From Ensifer canadensis (GTDB lineage: Bacteria; Pseudomonadota; Alphaproteobacteria; Rhizobiales; Rhizobiaceae), in contig NZ_CP083374.1 of assembly GCF_017488845.2 (NCBI RefSeq), positions 1-64,000 of the forward strand: 64,000 nt of DNA, in the 5' to 3' direction. The notes beneath the pieces were generated by a model, which did no database searches, was not told the DNA's origin, and was given only the letters and a program-made list of their open reading frames with translations. Position numbers and translations under genes: made by a program. Below, piece by piece: positions 34,501 to 44,814 of the stretch (positions within the stretch are counted from its first letter, which is position 1; each line of letters begins with the position of its first letter).

Positions 34501-36105
34501 ATGCCGGCCTTGCAGTTCATGTTTGCAGACTACGTGCTTGATCGGGAGCGCAGGGAACTGACCCTGCGCGGGCAAGTCGTGGCAGTCGGACCGCAGGTGT
34601 TCGATCTTCTGCTCCACCTGGTGGTGAACCGCAACCGCGTCGTCAGCAAGGACGACTTGCTGGAGGCGGTGTGGAGCGGTCGGATTGTCTCGGAATCGAC
34701 GATCACCAGCCACATCAATGCGGTTCGCAAGGCCATCGGCGACAGTGGCGAGGAGCAGTGCCTGGTTCGCACGATCGCGCGCAAGGGTTTCCGCTTCGTC
34801 GGCGAAATCACCGTCGATGAGACCGGTAAGACGCGACAACCCGGCGTGCACGGCGCCACCGAGCAGGCCCTGGGAAAATTGCAGGAGCAGCCGTCCGCGC
34901 TTGTCCTTCCCGACAAGCCCTCCATTACCGTCCTGCCGTTCCAGCACCTGAGCGGCGATCCGGAGCAGGAGTATTTCGCCGACGGCGTGGTCGAGGACAT
35001 CATCACGGCACTGTCGCGCATCCGCTGGCTGTTCGTCATCGCGCGCAACTCGAGCTTTACCTACAAGGGCCGGACGGTGGACGTGAAGGAAGTCGGCCGG
35101 GAACTGGGCGTGCGCTACGTGCTGGAAGGCAGCCTGCGCAAGGCGGGCAACCAGGTGCGCATCACCGGCCAGTTGATCGACGCCACGACCGGGGCGCATC
35201 TCTGGGCAGAGCGCTTCGAGGGCGCGCTCGACAACATTTTCGACCTTCAGGATCAGATTTCGGCCAGTGTCGTCGGCGCGATCTCACCGCAACTCGAGCG
35301 CGTGGAAATCGAGCGCGCCAAACGCAAGCCGACGGAAAGCCTTGACGCCTACGACTATTACCTGCGCGGCATGGCGAAACTGCACATCGGAACCCGCGAA
35401 GCGATCGAGGCAGCGTTGGCCCTTTTCTACAAGGCGATCGAGCTCGACCCCGACTTTTCATCGGCCTATGGCGGGGCGGCCTGGTGCCATTTCTGGCGCA
35501 AGCTGAACGGCTGGATGGTCGACCGGAACCACGAGATCGCCGAAGGCGTGCGGCTGGCGCGGCTGGCGGTGGAGCTGGGTCGCGATGATGCGGTGGCATT
35601 AACGAGAGCCGGCCACGCGCTCGGGCATCTCACCGGCGACGTCGACGGCGGCATTGCGCTCATCGACAGGGCACGGCTACTCAATCCGAACTTCGCCCCC
35701 GCCTGGTTCCTCGGCGGGGCTCTGCGTGTCTTCCGTGGCGAAACGGAAAACGCCATCGAGGATCTCGCGCATGCCGTTCGTTTGAGCCCATTAGATCCGG
35801 AAATGTTTCGAATGGAGGCCGCCACTTCGCTCGCGTATTTCTTCGACGGGCGCTTTGATTCCGCCTCGTCTTGGGCGGAAAAGGCGCTGGGAAACCTGCC
35901 CAGCCTCCTCGTCGCGGTCGCCCTTCTGGCGTCGAGCCACGCGCTCGCGGGGCGGCTCGTAGAAGCGCGACAGGCCATGCGGCGCCTGCGCGCGCTTGAT
36001 CCATCCTTGCGCATCGCCAATCTCAAGGACTGGCTTCCGATCCATCGCCCGGAAGATTATGCGCGGTTTGCCGATGGTCTGCGCCTGTCTGGGTTGCCGG
36101 AATGA
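34501..36105 (+). CDS. OmpR/CadC-type winged-helix regulator with TolB-like and TPR domains
   Basis: A 534-residue paralogue of the 4662-6179 regulator: a winged helix (about 5-100; VFDLLLHLVVNRNRVVSKDDLLEAVW), a TolB-like domain (about 135-270; SITVLPFQHLSGDPEQEYFADG, written here in two strands), then TPR helices. No membrane segment. The frame is open from 34369, but I chose the ATG at 34501 because the winged helix begins there and the added 44 residues are Pro/Arg-rich. It is divergent from the SDR-cupin-efflux unit across the 11-bp repeats, so it is the likely regulator of that unit and itself. Confidence 0.87.
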   Translation: MPALQFMFADYVLDRERRELTLRGQVVAVGPQVFDLLLHLVVNRNRVVSKDDLLEAVWSGRIVSESTITSHINAVRKAIGDSGEEQCLVRTIARKGFRFVGEITVDETGKTRQPGVHGATEQALGKLQEQPSALVLPDKPSITVLPFQHLSGDPEQEYFADGVVEDIITALSRIRWLFVIARNSSFTYKGRTVDVKEVGRELGVRYVLEGSLRKAGNQVRITGQLIDATTGAHLWAERFEGALDNIFDLQDQISASVVGAISPQLERVEIERAKRKPTESLDAYDYYLRGMAKLHIGTREAIEAALALFYKAIELDPDFSSAYGGAAWCHFWRKLNGWMVDRNHEIAEGVRLARLAVELGRDDAVALTRAGHALGHLTGDVDGGIALIDRARLLNPNFAPAWFLGGALRVFRGETENAIEDLAHAVRLSPLDPEMFRMEAATSLAYFFDGRFDSASSWAEKALGNLPSLLVAVALLASSHALAGRLVEARQAMRRLRALDPSLRIANLKDWLPIHRPEDYARFADGLRLSGLPE

Positions 36106-36316
36106 GCCCACCGGCTTGAACTGGATGACGACGTCACCGCCCTCGCCGGGACAGACTGGCCGCCGTCAACGAGCCAGTCCTCTTTTCCCTGCTCAACCGA
36201 GCACTCTAAAGGCTACTCGACAGGGTCAATCCAGAAGACAGCCCGGTATCGCCCAGTGGCAACGCGAAGCAGGCGATGGCGAAGGCCCGAGGGCGCCTTT
36301 CGTCAACGCGCCCAGA

Positions 36317-37669
36317 TCACAGCTGCGCAAAAATACGCTTCAGTTTGAGGCCCAATGTCGCCGCGCGCGCCAGCATCAACACCATCATCCCGAGCCAGAG
36401 CCCGTGATTGCCCCAGACTTGCTGGAGAATGTATGCCGTCGCGAGGAAGACCATCGTCGAGATAAACATGCTGTTGCGCAGTTCCCGGGTGCGTATTGCG
36501 CCAATGAACACACCATCGAGCATGTAACTCGTCACCGAGATCAGCGGCAACACGACGACGTAGGGAAGAAAGCGGACGGCCGCGGCGCGAACTTCCTCCT
36601 GGTTGGTCAACAGGGAAATGATCGTCGGACCAGCCAGCGCATAACACAGTGAAAACAGCAGCGCCACCAGGCCGGACCACAGGAAGGCCGCCTTGATCAC
36701 ACGTCGAAGGGCCTGTTTGCGGCGTGCACCGATGACGGATCCGACAAGGGTCTCGGTCGCATGGGCAAAACCATCGAGGCCATAGGAGGTGATGCCATGG
36801 AGGTTCAAGAGCACGGCGTTGGCCGCCAGGATCGCGTCGCCTTCTGCAGCGCCGCTTCGCGCAAACCAGCCGAAGCACACCAGCAGGAAGAGGCTGCGCA
36901 AGAATATGTCGCGGTTGACTGCAATCAAGCTTCGAAAGGCGGCACCATCAAGGAGGTCGCGCAAGTCCAGCGGTTGCCCCGCACTGAACGGTCGCACGAT
37001 CAACAAACCGGCAATGAAGGCAGCCCATTCGGCCATGGCGGTGCCAGCGCCGATGCCGGCGACCCCCCAGTCGAACACGAAGACCAAGGTCACGGTCGCG
37101 GCCAGGTTGAGCACATTGAGCGCTACCTGCAAGGCCAGCGAAATCATCACCCGCTGGCGACCCAGCAGATAACCGAGCAGAACGAAATTCCCGAGAGCCG
37201 CGGGGGCGGACCAGATTCGCGCCGACGCGTAAGCCACGGCACTCTCGTAGACCGCTTCGCTGCCACCAAGGAGCGCAAGCCCGATTTCGATGATCGGCTT
37301 CTGCAGCACTATGATGATCGCGCCACCGGCAGCGGCAATGAGAAGCGCCCTGAGCAGATGCTTGCGCACAAGCGCGCCGTCCTCGGCCCCCGATGCCTGA
37401 GCGACCAGTCCGGTTGTCGCCATCCGCAGAAAGCTGAAGCTCCAGAACAGGAAATTGAACAGAACGCCGCTGAGCGCCACCCCGCCGAGAGACCAGGGAC
37501 CGGGAAGATGCCCCGCCACCATCGTGTCGACCAGCGACAACACCGGCTGCGCGAGATTGGCCAGGATGATCGGAAACGCCAGCGTGACCATCCGGCGGTT
37601 CCAGTTTTCCTGCAGCTCCACAGGTGGCGAAATGTTCATCGCGCATTCGACCTTGGCGGAAGTATCCAC
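36317..37669 (-). CDS. MATE-family exporter, DinF-like
   Basis: A 450-residue MATE protein of the DNA-damage-inducible DinF subgroup, about 12 helices, with PIILANLAQPVLSLVDTMVAG near the N-terminus. The first ATG is at 37669; an internal ATG at 37639 (MNISPPVEL) would fit the family start as well. It is convergent with the winged-helix/TPR regulator and followed by tdh in the same orientation, 87 bp upstream. The substrate is unknown. Confidence 0.87.
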   Translation of the reverse strand: MDTSAKVECAMNISPPVELQENWNRRMVTLAFPIILANLAQPVLSLVDTMVAGHLPGPWSLGGVALSGVLFNFLFWSFSFLRMATTGLVAQASGAEDGALVRKHLLRALLIAAAGGAIIIVLQKPIIEIGLALLGGSEAVYESAVAYASARIWSAPAALGNFVLLGYLLGRQRVMISLALQVALNVLNLAATVTLVFVFDWGVAGIGAGTAMAEWAAFIAGLLIVRPFSAGQPLDLRDLLDGAAFRSLIAVNRDIFLRSLFLLVCFGWFARSGAAEGDAILAANAVLLNLHGITSYGLDGFAHATETLVGSVIGARRKQALRRVIKAAFLWSGLVALLFSLCYALAGPTIISLLTNQEEVRAAAVRFLPYVVVLPLISVTSYMLDGVFIGAIRTRELRNSMFISTMVFLATAYILQQVWGNHGLWLGMMVLMLARAATLGLKLKRIFAQL

Positions 37670-37756
37670 ACGGCCGCACCAGTTTGCCTAAACATCTCTA
37701 TCACCCCGGCCGGTTGGCCTGTTTACGTCGATACTGTCTGCAAAACGTTGTCCCGC

Positions 37757-38791
<1,035 letters not shown>

Positions 38792-38830
38792 TTGGTTGTC
38801 TCCAAAATCAACTGCCCGCCTGGGGCCTGC

Positions 38831-38968
38831 CCCTCATCCGGCTGCCGCCACCTTCTCCCCGCGAGACGGGGAGAAGGACTATGCCGCACCCCTTGGGCCC
38901 ATCTCGGACTGCCCGCAGGCTCAGCCTCTTGCCGGGCACGTCCCCTCTCCCCGTATACGGGGAGAGGG
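38831..38968. repeat. Palindromic intergenic repeats between kbl and tdh
   Basis: Two related palindromes. CCTTCTCCCC (38851-38860) and GGGGAGAAGG (38868-38877) form the first. A perfect 26-bp palindrome with half-site CCCTCTCCCCGTA occupies 38943-38968. The flanking CCCTCATCCGGCTGCCGCCA and GGTCAGGGTGAGG are typical of a dispersed repeat seen between genes in many Rhizobiales. It may act as a transcript-stabilising hairpin within the kbl-tdh unit. Confidence 0.7.
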
Positions 38969-38994
38969 TCAGGGTGAGGAGCAGAGCTCTACAC

Positions 38995-40185
38995 TCACTT
39001 GATCACACCGAGCTCGCGGCCGACCTCTTCGAATGCGGCGATCGCCCGGCGCACGTCGTTTTCGCTGTGGGCGGCCGACATCTGCGTGCGGATGCGCGCC
39101 TGGCCCTTTGGCACCACCGGGAAGGAGAAGCCGATGACGTAGACGCCCTTCTTGAGCATGCGCGCCGCCATCTCCTGCGCCAGGGCGGCATCGCCGAGCA
39201 TCACCGGGATGATCGGATGGCCCTCGCCGGCGAGCGTGAAGCCGAGCTTCGACATCTGGTCACGAAACAGCGCCGCATTGTCCGACAGCCGCGCCCGCAG
39301 CGCATCGCCGTTGTCGATCAGGTCGAACACTTTGAGCGAGGCGGCGGCAATCACCGGCGCCAGCGTGTTGGAAAACAGATAGGGCCGCGAGCGCTGGCGC
39401 AGCCAGTCGACAACCTCGGCCTTGGCCGACGTGTAACCGCCCGAGGCGCCGCCGAGCGCCTTGCCGAGCGTGCCGGTGATGATGTCGACGCGGCCCTCGA
39501 CACCGCAATGTTCGGCCGAGCCGCGACCGTTCCTGCCGACGAAGCCGACCGCATGGCTGTCATCGACCATGACCATGGCGCCATACTTCTCGGCGAGGTC
39601 ACAGACGCCCCCGAGATTGGCGATGATGCCGTCCATCGAGAACACGCCGTCGGTGGCGATCAGCTTGAAGCGACTGCCTTCGGCCTTCTTCAGCTCTTCC
39701 TCCAGCGCCGCCATGTCGTTGTTGGCATAGCGGAAGCGCTTGGCCTTGGAGAGGCGCACGCCGTCGATGATCGAGGCGTGGTTCAAGGCGTCGGAGATGA
39801 TCGCGTCCTCTTCGCCCAGCAGCGTCTCGAACAGGCCGCCATTGGCGTCGAAACAGGAGGAATAAAGGATCGTGTCTTCCAGGCCGAGGAAGGCGGAGAT
39901 GCGCGCCTCCAACTGCTTGTGCTCTTCCTGCGTGCCGCAGATGAAGCGCACCGAGGCCATGCCGTAGCCATAACGATCGAGCGCCTTTTTGCCGGCCTCA
40001 GTCAGCTCCTCGTTGTCGGCCAGGCCGAGATAGTTGTTGGCACAGAAGTTCAGCACCCGCTCGCCCGAGGCAACCTCGATCTCGCCCGCCTGTTTCGAGA
40101 CGATCACCCGCTCCGACTTGTAGAGACCGGATGATTTCAAGCCATCGAGTTCGGAGCGGAGATGGGAAAGAAAAGCATTGGTCAT
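38995..40185 (-). CDS. kbl: 2-amino-3-ketobutyrate CoA ligase (glycine C-acetyltransferase)
   Basis: A 396-residue alpha-oxoamine synthase. Features include [28 protein letters not shown], the segment [13 protein letters not shown] (PLP Asp and His), and the Schiff-base lysine in [17 protein letters not shown]. It partners Tdh in threonine degradation. I chose the ATG at 40185 ([13 protein letters not shown]) because Kbl proteins are about 398 residues and begin there. The open frame reaching 40395 adds 70 residues without family similarity. Confidence 0.95.
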   Translation of the reverse strand: MTNAFLSHLRSELDGLKSSGLYKSERVIVSKQAGEIEVASGERVLNFCANNYLGLADNEELTEAGKKALDRYGYGMASVRFICGTQEEHKQLEARISAFLGLEDTILYSSCFDANGGLFETLLGEEDAIISDALNHASIIDGVRLSKAKRFRYANNDMAALEEELKKAEGSRFKLIATDGVFSMDGIIANLGGVCDLAEKYGAMVMVDDSHAVGFVGRNGRGSAEHCGVEGRVDIITGTLGKALGGASGGYTSAKAEVVDWLRQRSRPYLFSNTLAPVIAAASLKVFDLIDNGDALRARLSDNAALFRDQMSKLGFTLAGEGHPIIPVMLGDAALAQEMAARMLKKGVYVIGFSFPVVPKGQARIRTQMSAAHSENDVRRAIAAFEEVGRELGVIK

Positions 40186-40364
40186 GGCGGGGTAAAGCCT
40201 CACTCTTGCCGGCGAAACACTTCCATGTCGCAGCACTGGGAAATCCATATTGAACAACGAGGACCGGGCTGTTGCCCGATCGTTTGCCACAATCGCCCGG
40301 CCTTCACGCACGATCGGCGGGCTGGCTGCCGCGAGCGCGTGAAAGCGGGCAATCAGGACTGAAG

Positions 40365-41453
40365 TCAGGCCGCCGCGGCAAACCCGTTGCGGCACAGCTC
40401 CTTGAGCTCGTCCAGCGACATCGCGTCGAGATCAAGGGCCGTCAGAAGGTCGTTCTCCGCGGTGAAATCACGGCCATACATCGCCGAGAAAATTCGGATG
40501 CCCGCCTCGTGCAGTTCCGCGGGATGGCCTGCGAGACGTCCGATCTTCGCCGTCATGACCAGACCGAAGGGCACGTCTTCCGTCACGTAGCGGCTATCGG
40601 CAGTGGTCGGGCCGCTGCCGCCATTGCCGGCTTCGTGCATCTCCTGATTCATCTGGGAGATGGAGCTCATCGGCACGTGGAATGACAGATGAAAGTGCTG
40701 AAAGATATTGCGCACCTCAAGTCCGAGCTTGCTGGCGATGGCGATGCGCTCCCGGTCGAGATCCTCAAGAAGGCGTCCGACGTTCGGCGTCACGTTCTGG
40801 CCCTGGCTCCAGCTTTCGCCGCGCTCCATGCGGGTCATGTTGCCGAGCGCGATGCCCATATGGTTCTGCGGATTGAGGTTGGAAAGCGCGATCGCCATCA
40901 GGCTGCCGCGGTCGAGGAAACGGTCGCCGAACAAGGACTGGCAGATCGAGAGCCCCTTGGCGCTCTCGGATGCCGGCACCGTCGCGAGATCGACCTGCTT
41001 GCGGATCGTGTTCACATTGACCGAGGTCGGGCTCAACTGCCGCCCCGATACAGCTGTCGTGCCCCAAGCGACGATCGGGACAGTAACGCCGCGCGCTGCC
41101 AGCAGGCGGGAGAGATAAAGCGCACCAAACGAGGCGTGCGAACTGAAGATGACGATCTGTCCCGGGGTAATGTGCGGTGCAATCGCATCGAGGACAGTCT
41201 TGTGACCATAGGCCGGCAGCGCGATGACGAGCGCCTCGGCACCGGCAACAAGGTCCTTTGCGCTGGTGGCAACGGCCGGATGGAAGGTGCCCTTGATCGC
41301 GCCTTCCGCAACCAGCGCCTGGCCGCTGGCCAAGGCACGCGTCCGTTCGCCGGATGGCGACCACAAGGTCACCTCGTGGCCCTGCTGCTCAACAAGCGCC
41401 GCCGTTCCAAAAGCGATCGAACCCGCCCCGACTATTCCTACCCGCATTATCAT
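40365..41453 (-). CDS. NAD/NADP octopine/nopaline dehydrogenase-family protein
   Basis: A 362-residue protein: an N-terminal Rossmann domain ([19 protein letters not shown]) and the C-terminal opine-dehydrogenase helical domain with [19 protein letters not shown] (conserved His region) and [17 protein letters not shown]. Family members reductively condense an amino acid with a 2-oxoacid, or run the reverse. It is the last gene of the minus-strand unit 40365-48950, next to the XRE-cupin regulator. In a catabolic setting the oxidative direction (splitting an opine-like N-substituted amino acid) is plausible, but this is inference. Confidence 0.8.
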   Translation of the reverse strand: MIMRVGIVGAGSIAFGTAALVEQQGHEVTLWSPSGERTRALASGQALVAEGAIKGTFHPAVATSAKDLVAGAEALVIALPAYGHKTVLDAIAPHITPGQIVIFSSHASFGALYLSRLLAARGVTVPIVAWGTTAVSGRQLSPTSVNVNTIRKQVDLATVPASESAKGLSICQSLFGDRFLDRGSLMAIALSNLNPQNHMGIALGNMTRMERGESWSQGQNVTPNVGRLLEDLDRERIAIASKLGLEVRNIFQHFHLSFHVPMSSISQMNQEMHEAGNGGSGPTTADSRYVTEDVPFGLVMTAKIGRLAGHPAELHEAGIRIFSAMYGRDFTAENDLLTALDLDAMSLDELKELCRNGFAAAA

Positions 41454-41492
41454 TCCCTTTTCTGCTCATGAATTCGGCCCGCTGGCCGATCG

Positions 41493-42104
41493 TTATTTCG
41501 GACGTATCGACGTTCTCGGCGTGTTCGGCCCGACATCGCCGGACGCAACCACCAGGAATGCCCCCGCCCCGACAGGACCGACGCTTGTCAGCGAATGGGG
41601 GACGTCGGCGGCATAGCGCGCCGTTTCTCCGGCCCGAACGATCATGGTGTTGCCTGCGCTGCGCACCACGATCTCACCCTTGGTGCAGTGCAGATGCTCA
41701 ACGGTGCCTGCCCCATGCGGGTCGCTCACCAGTTCCCCTTCAGCCTCAAAACTCAGCAAATACCATTCGATCAGCGACACCATGCTGGCCGGGGACAGGA
41801 TCTGCAGCGTGCAACTGCCGTCCGCACTGCGGATGGTCGGCGTCAGGTTTCCCGGCTGGAGGTCGATGATGGAACCGCCGCGCTCTTCGCTTGCGCCGCT
41901 GACCAGACTGTTGAGGTCGATCTTGAGCGCACGCGTCAGATGCCACAGCGTTCCGTAGGTCGGGTTGGCATTGCCGCGCTCAATCTCCGACAGCATGGAG
42001 CGCGATACGCCGGACATTGCAGCCAGTTCGGCGAGTGTCAGATTCAACTCTTTTCGATATGCCTGCAAGCGCGGCCCGATCTCGGGCGGGTTGACCAACA
42101 CCAT
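41493..42104 (-). CDS. XRE-family regulator with C-terminal cupin
   Basis: A 203-residue regulator. The helix-turn-helix is near residues 8-62 (LNLTLAELAAMSGVSRSMLSEIERGNANP) and a cupin_2 sensor domain occupies about 105-195 (EHLHCTKGEIVVRSAGNTM). This architecture (PuuR type) commonly senses a small metabolite of the pathway it controls. I chose the ATG at 42104, which has GAGGGA 8 bases before it. An ATG at 42149 overlaps the preceding stop (ATGA) and would add 15 residues. It probably controls the 40365-48950 unit through the palindromes near 49085-49136. Confidence 0.85.
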   Translation of the reverse strand: MVLVNPPEIGPRLQAYRKELNLTLAELAAMSGVSRSMLSEIERGNANPTYGTLWHLTRALKIDLNSLVSGASEERGGSIIDLQPGNLTPTIRSADGSCTLQILSPASMVSLIEWYLLSFEAEGELVSDPHGAGTVEHLHCTKGEIVVRSAGNTMIVRAGETARYAADVPHSLTSVGPVGAGAFLVVASGDVGPNTPRTSIRPK

Positions 42105-42145
42105 GGCTTGTCCCTCTTTGCCAATCGAGTGAGTGTCTCCTCCTG

Positions 42146-42721
42146 TCATTCCCTGATCGGTTCGCCGAGCGTATGCATAAGCCGGTTGGCCCAGCCGAAC
42201 AGAGAGGTGGACAGGATGAGATCGAGGATTTCCTCCTTACCTAAACCGGCCTCCACCAGCGCCGCCATATCATCGGCGCTTGCTTCGGACGGGCATTTCG
42301 AAAGCTTGACCGCAAACTTCAAGATCGCCTTCAACCGCGGCTCGATCTCGGCATCGACGCCATCGGCAAAAATGGACGCAATCACATCGGTGCTTTTGGT
42401 CAACTGGTTGTAGCGACTGGCATGAACGGCCGCACAGTAGACGCAACGGTTGACGATGGAAGCACCGACGGCGCCGATCTCGCGCTCGGCGCGTGACAGG
42501 CCGCCACTATTATACATGACACCGTTGAAGAGCGGGCTTCTGTGCGTCAGCGTTTCGACATCATGCGCCAGCACCAGCACATAGTCCGAGACCTTGGTGT
42601 TGGATGGAGTGACCTTGAGCGCTTCGAGCTGCTCGGCGCTCGCGTCCGCCAGCTTGAGCGGGGTCACATAAGACCTCCAGACCGGGATATCGGTGGTCAA
42701 GTCGTGCACGATCTCGCTCAT
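42146..42721 (-). CDS. CMD/AhpD-fold peroxidase-like protein with CxxC
   Basis: A 191-residue carboxymuconolactone decarboxylase/AhpD-like protein. The redox motif CVYCAAVHASR (CxxC plus downstream His) is intact, with upstream acidic residues in SRAEREIGAV. It resembles the alkylhydroperoxidase-domain (Avi_7169-like) proteins that are encoded next to a partner CMD protein, as here. A role in peroxide or radical protection beside the flavin monooxygenase is plausible. It overlaps the partner gene by four bases. Confidence 0.8.
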   Translation of the reverse strand: MSEIVHDLTTDIPVWRSYVTPLKLADASAEQLEALKVTPSNTKVSDYVLVLAHDVETLTHRSPLFNGVMYNSGGLSRAEREIGAVGASIVNRCVYCAAVHASRYNQLTKSTDVIASIFADGVDAEIEPRLKAILKFAVKLSKCPSEASADDMAALVEAGLGKEEILDLILSTSLFGWANRLMHTLGEPIRE

Positions 42722-43218
42722 GCCAGCCCCCTCATCAACTCCAGGCCGACGGCAACCCTGATCTGGTAGCTGACGAAGGCGACGAGTTCTGAAAGCCGCA
42801 CGATGTCGTCATCGGCAAGACCCGCTTCCTGCAACAATTCGATGTCACGGCGGGTTGCCTGCTTCGGCGCATGCGCCACCAGGTCGACGTGGCGGATCAG
42901 CGCCTTGGCACGGATATCGCTGCCACCATCGAACCAGATATCGGCCATCCGGGCAGCGGCGTCGGGCGCACCGGCTTTTTCCAGCAAAGCCTCGAAATGA
43001 TCCTCGAAGGCTTTATGGTCATTGATCTTTGCAATGCGCCAGGCAAGTGCTGCGCGCTCGGCATGCGACAGGCCTCCGGGATTTTCCGGCGTCAGCGCAC
43101 TGTCATGTGTCTTCTGGGTCAGCGCCATGATGTCCGCGCGCGCCGATAGCACGCCGGCCATCGCGCTGCCGGGCTCGATGCCGACGATCGCGGCAATCAC
43201 GTCCTCGTTTTCAGCCAT
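42718..43218 (-). CDS. CMD-domain protein lacking cysteines
   Basis: A 166-residue CMD-family protein (Avi_7170-like) with an AhpD-type helical core (GGLSHAERAALAWRIAKIND) but no cysteine at all, so it cannot run AhpD disulfide chemistry. It may be a structural or substrate-binding partner of the CxxC protein encoded directly downstream with a four-base overlap. It begins 9 bp after the flavin monooxygenase-like gene. Confidence 0.75.
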   Translation of the reverse strand: MAENEDVIAAIVGIEPGSAMAGVLSARADIMALTQKTHDSALTPENPGGLSHAERAALAWRIAKINDHKAFEDHFEALLEKAGAPDAAARMADIWFDGGSDIRAKALIRHVDLVAHAPKQATRRDIELLQEAGLADDDIVRLSELVAFVSYQIRVAVGLELMRGLA

Positions 43219-43227
43219 GTGATCCTC

Positions 43228-44721
43228 CTATGCCTGCTTGCGATCGTTGACCGCTACGCTGTCCGGCAAGGGCGATGCCGTCCATTCGTCGCCGCGCAAT
43301 TCGGGCGTGTCGTAGTCAAGCAAACGCTGCCAATATTGGTCGAAATTCTCTGAGTAGAGCTTGGCGGCGATCTCCCGCACCAGCCACGACGCGCCTTCGC
43401 TGATGCCCGGAATGTCGCCACTCACCTTGCCGAGGCTGGCGGCAGCGCCCGAGTTGAAGCTGTGGATGTTGGCAAGCCACGGAGCCTGGCCTGGTTCGCG
43501 CTCGAGGAAACTGAAATCGTCGGCGAGATAGGGGAACCGGCCGAGTTGGTCATTCTCCTCGCTCTCAGGCGGCGTGAATCGGTCCTGCCACAAAAGGATC
43601 TTGTCGGCGTAGCCGTCGAGTTCCTTGCGCGCCAGCGGATCGACCCCAAAGCCGGTGCCGAGGATAAGGAAATCCGCGCGGACCGACTTGCCTTGCGACG
43701 TCTCGATGACGATTTCGTCGCCGTCGAGTTCGACACTTTCGACGGCGGCGTCAAAATGGAAATAGGCGTTGGGATGGCGGCTGACGCGCATCGTCGACCC
43801 ACGCGGCGCCGGCGTCTGGGTGCGCAGCGAGTAGTTCATGATCTGCCACCGCCTGGCGTCACCCAGCTGCGGGAACGCAGCGGTGAAGCCGAACGAGCCG
43901 ATACCCATCAGTTTGTTGATGCAGGGCATTTCCTTGCGCCGGATGAGATGGCGGACTTCGGCAGCCCCCGCTTCCAGCGCCTCGGCGGCGTTGTCGACCG
44001 CCGAGGCGCCGACCCCGACAACCACGACCCGCTTGCCGCTGAGGGCAGCAAAGTCGATCTCGTCAGAGGAATGCGCCCAGTATTTCTCCGGCAGATCGCC
44101 GACGAAGTCGGGAATGCTGGGATGCCCCATGCCGTCGCGGCCGGTTGCCATCACCACCTTCCGGGTAAGCACCGACGTTTCCCGCGCGCCCTTGCCTGTT
44201 ATCGTCAACCGCATGAAAGCGCCCTCGGGCTGGATCGCCTTGACCTCGACGCCGTTTTCGACCGGCAGATCGAGCACCTTGCGGTACCAGCTCAGATACT
44301 CCATCCACATCGGGCGGGGGATCTTGTCGAGCTTGGCCCATGCGTCATTGCCGAACTGGGCAACGTGCCAGGCGCGGAAGGTGAGCGAGGCCATGCCATA
44401 GGCCGGGCCGGTCAGTTGCTTGGGCGAACGCAGAGTCTCCATGCGCGCATAGGTCAGCCATGGCCCTTCGAGGCCCTCTTCGCTGCGATCGAAGATGCGG
44501 ATATTCTGAATGCCGGCGCCGATCAGAGCGAAACTGGCGACCAGGCCGCACATGCCGCCACCGATGACGACGACGTCATGGACCTGTTCATCGGAGGCGG
44601 TGGGCACAACCCAGTTTGCCGGCGGATAGCACAGGCAGGCAAGATCGTCGCGGACACGCTGTTCCAGCTCCAGCAGGCTCGTCGCCGCCGATGGGATCGG
44701 TGTCTCTACGTTATAAGCCAT
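43228..44721 (-). CDS. FAD/NAD(P)-dependent monooxygenase-like flavoprotein
   Basis: A 497-residue flavoprotein of the FMO/Baeyer-Villiger group. The FAD motif is DVVVIGGGMCGLVASFALI (about residues 49-67) and the NAD(P) motif VVVVGVGASAVDNAAEAL lies near residue 230. The latter carries unusual GxGASA spacing, and the strict FxGxxxHxxxW fingerprint is replaced by YWAHSSDEIDF. I infer oxidation of a nitrogen- or carbonyl-containing substrate imported by the neighbouring ABC system. It starts about 90 bp after the ATPase gene. Confidence 0.8.
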   Translation of the reverse strand: MAYNVETPIPSAATSLLELEQRVRDDLACLCYPPANWVVPTASDEQVHDVVVIGGGMCGLVASFALIGAGIQNIRIFDRSEEGLEGPWLTYARMETLRSPKQLTGPAYGMASLTFRAWHVAQFGNDAWAKLDKIPRPMWMEYLSWYRKVLDLPVENGVEVKAIQPEGAFMRLTITGKGARETSVLTRKVVMATGRDGMGHPSIPDFVGDLPEKYWAHSSDEIDFAALSGKRVVVVGVGASAVDNAAEALEAGAAEVRHLIRRKEMPCINKLMGIGSFGFTAAFPQLGDARRWQIMNYSLRTQTPAPRGSTMRVSRHPNAYFHFDAAVESVELDGDEIVIETSQGKSVRADFLILGTGFGVDPLARKELDGYADKILLWQDRFTPPESEENDQLGRFPYLADDFSFLEREPGQAPWLANIHSFNSGAAASLGKVSGDIPGISEGASWLVREIAAKLYSENFDQYWQRLLDYDTPELRGDEWTASPLPDSVAVNDRKQA

Positions 44722-44814
44722 GGTTCACCTCCGTCGGCCGATGGAACTTGGGGTTCGCATTGGCCGCCTTGCCTGCTTAGGACCCGCACCAATGCGATGC
44801 GCGCCGTTGGTTGA

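Noticed and set aside
38881..40134. 417-codon plus-strand ORF across kbl
   Set aside because: Kbl is unmistakable on the other strand; this is its shadow.
43462..44814. 450-codon plus-strand ORF across the flavin monooxygenase gene
   Set aside because: The minus-strand product has clear FAD and NAD(P) motifs; the plus-strand frame is an open shadow typical of high-GC DNA.
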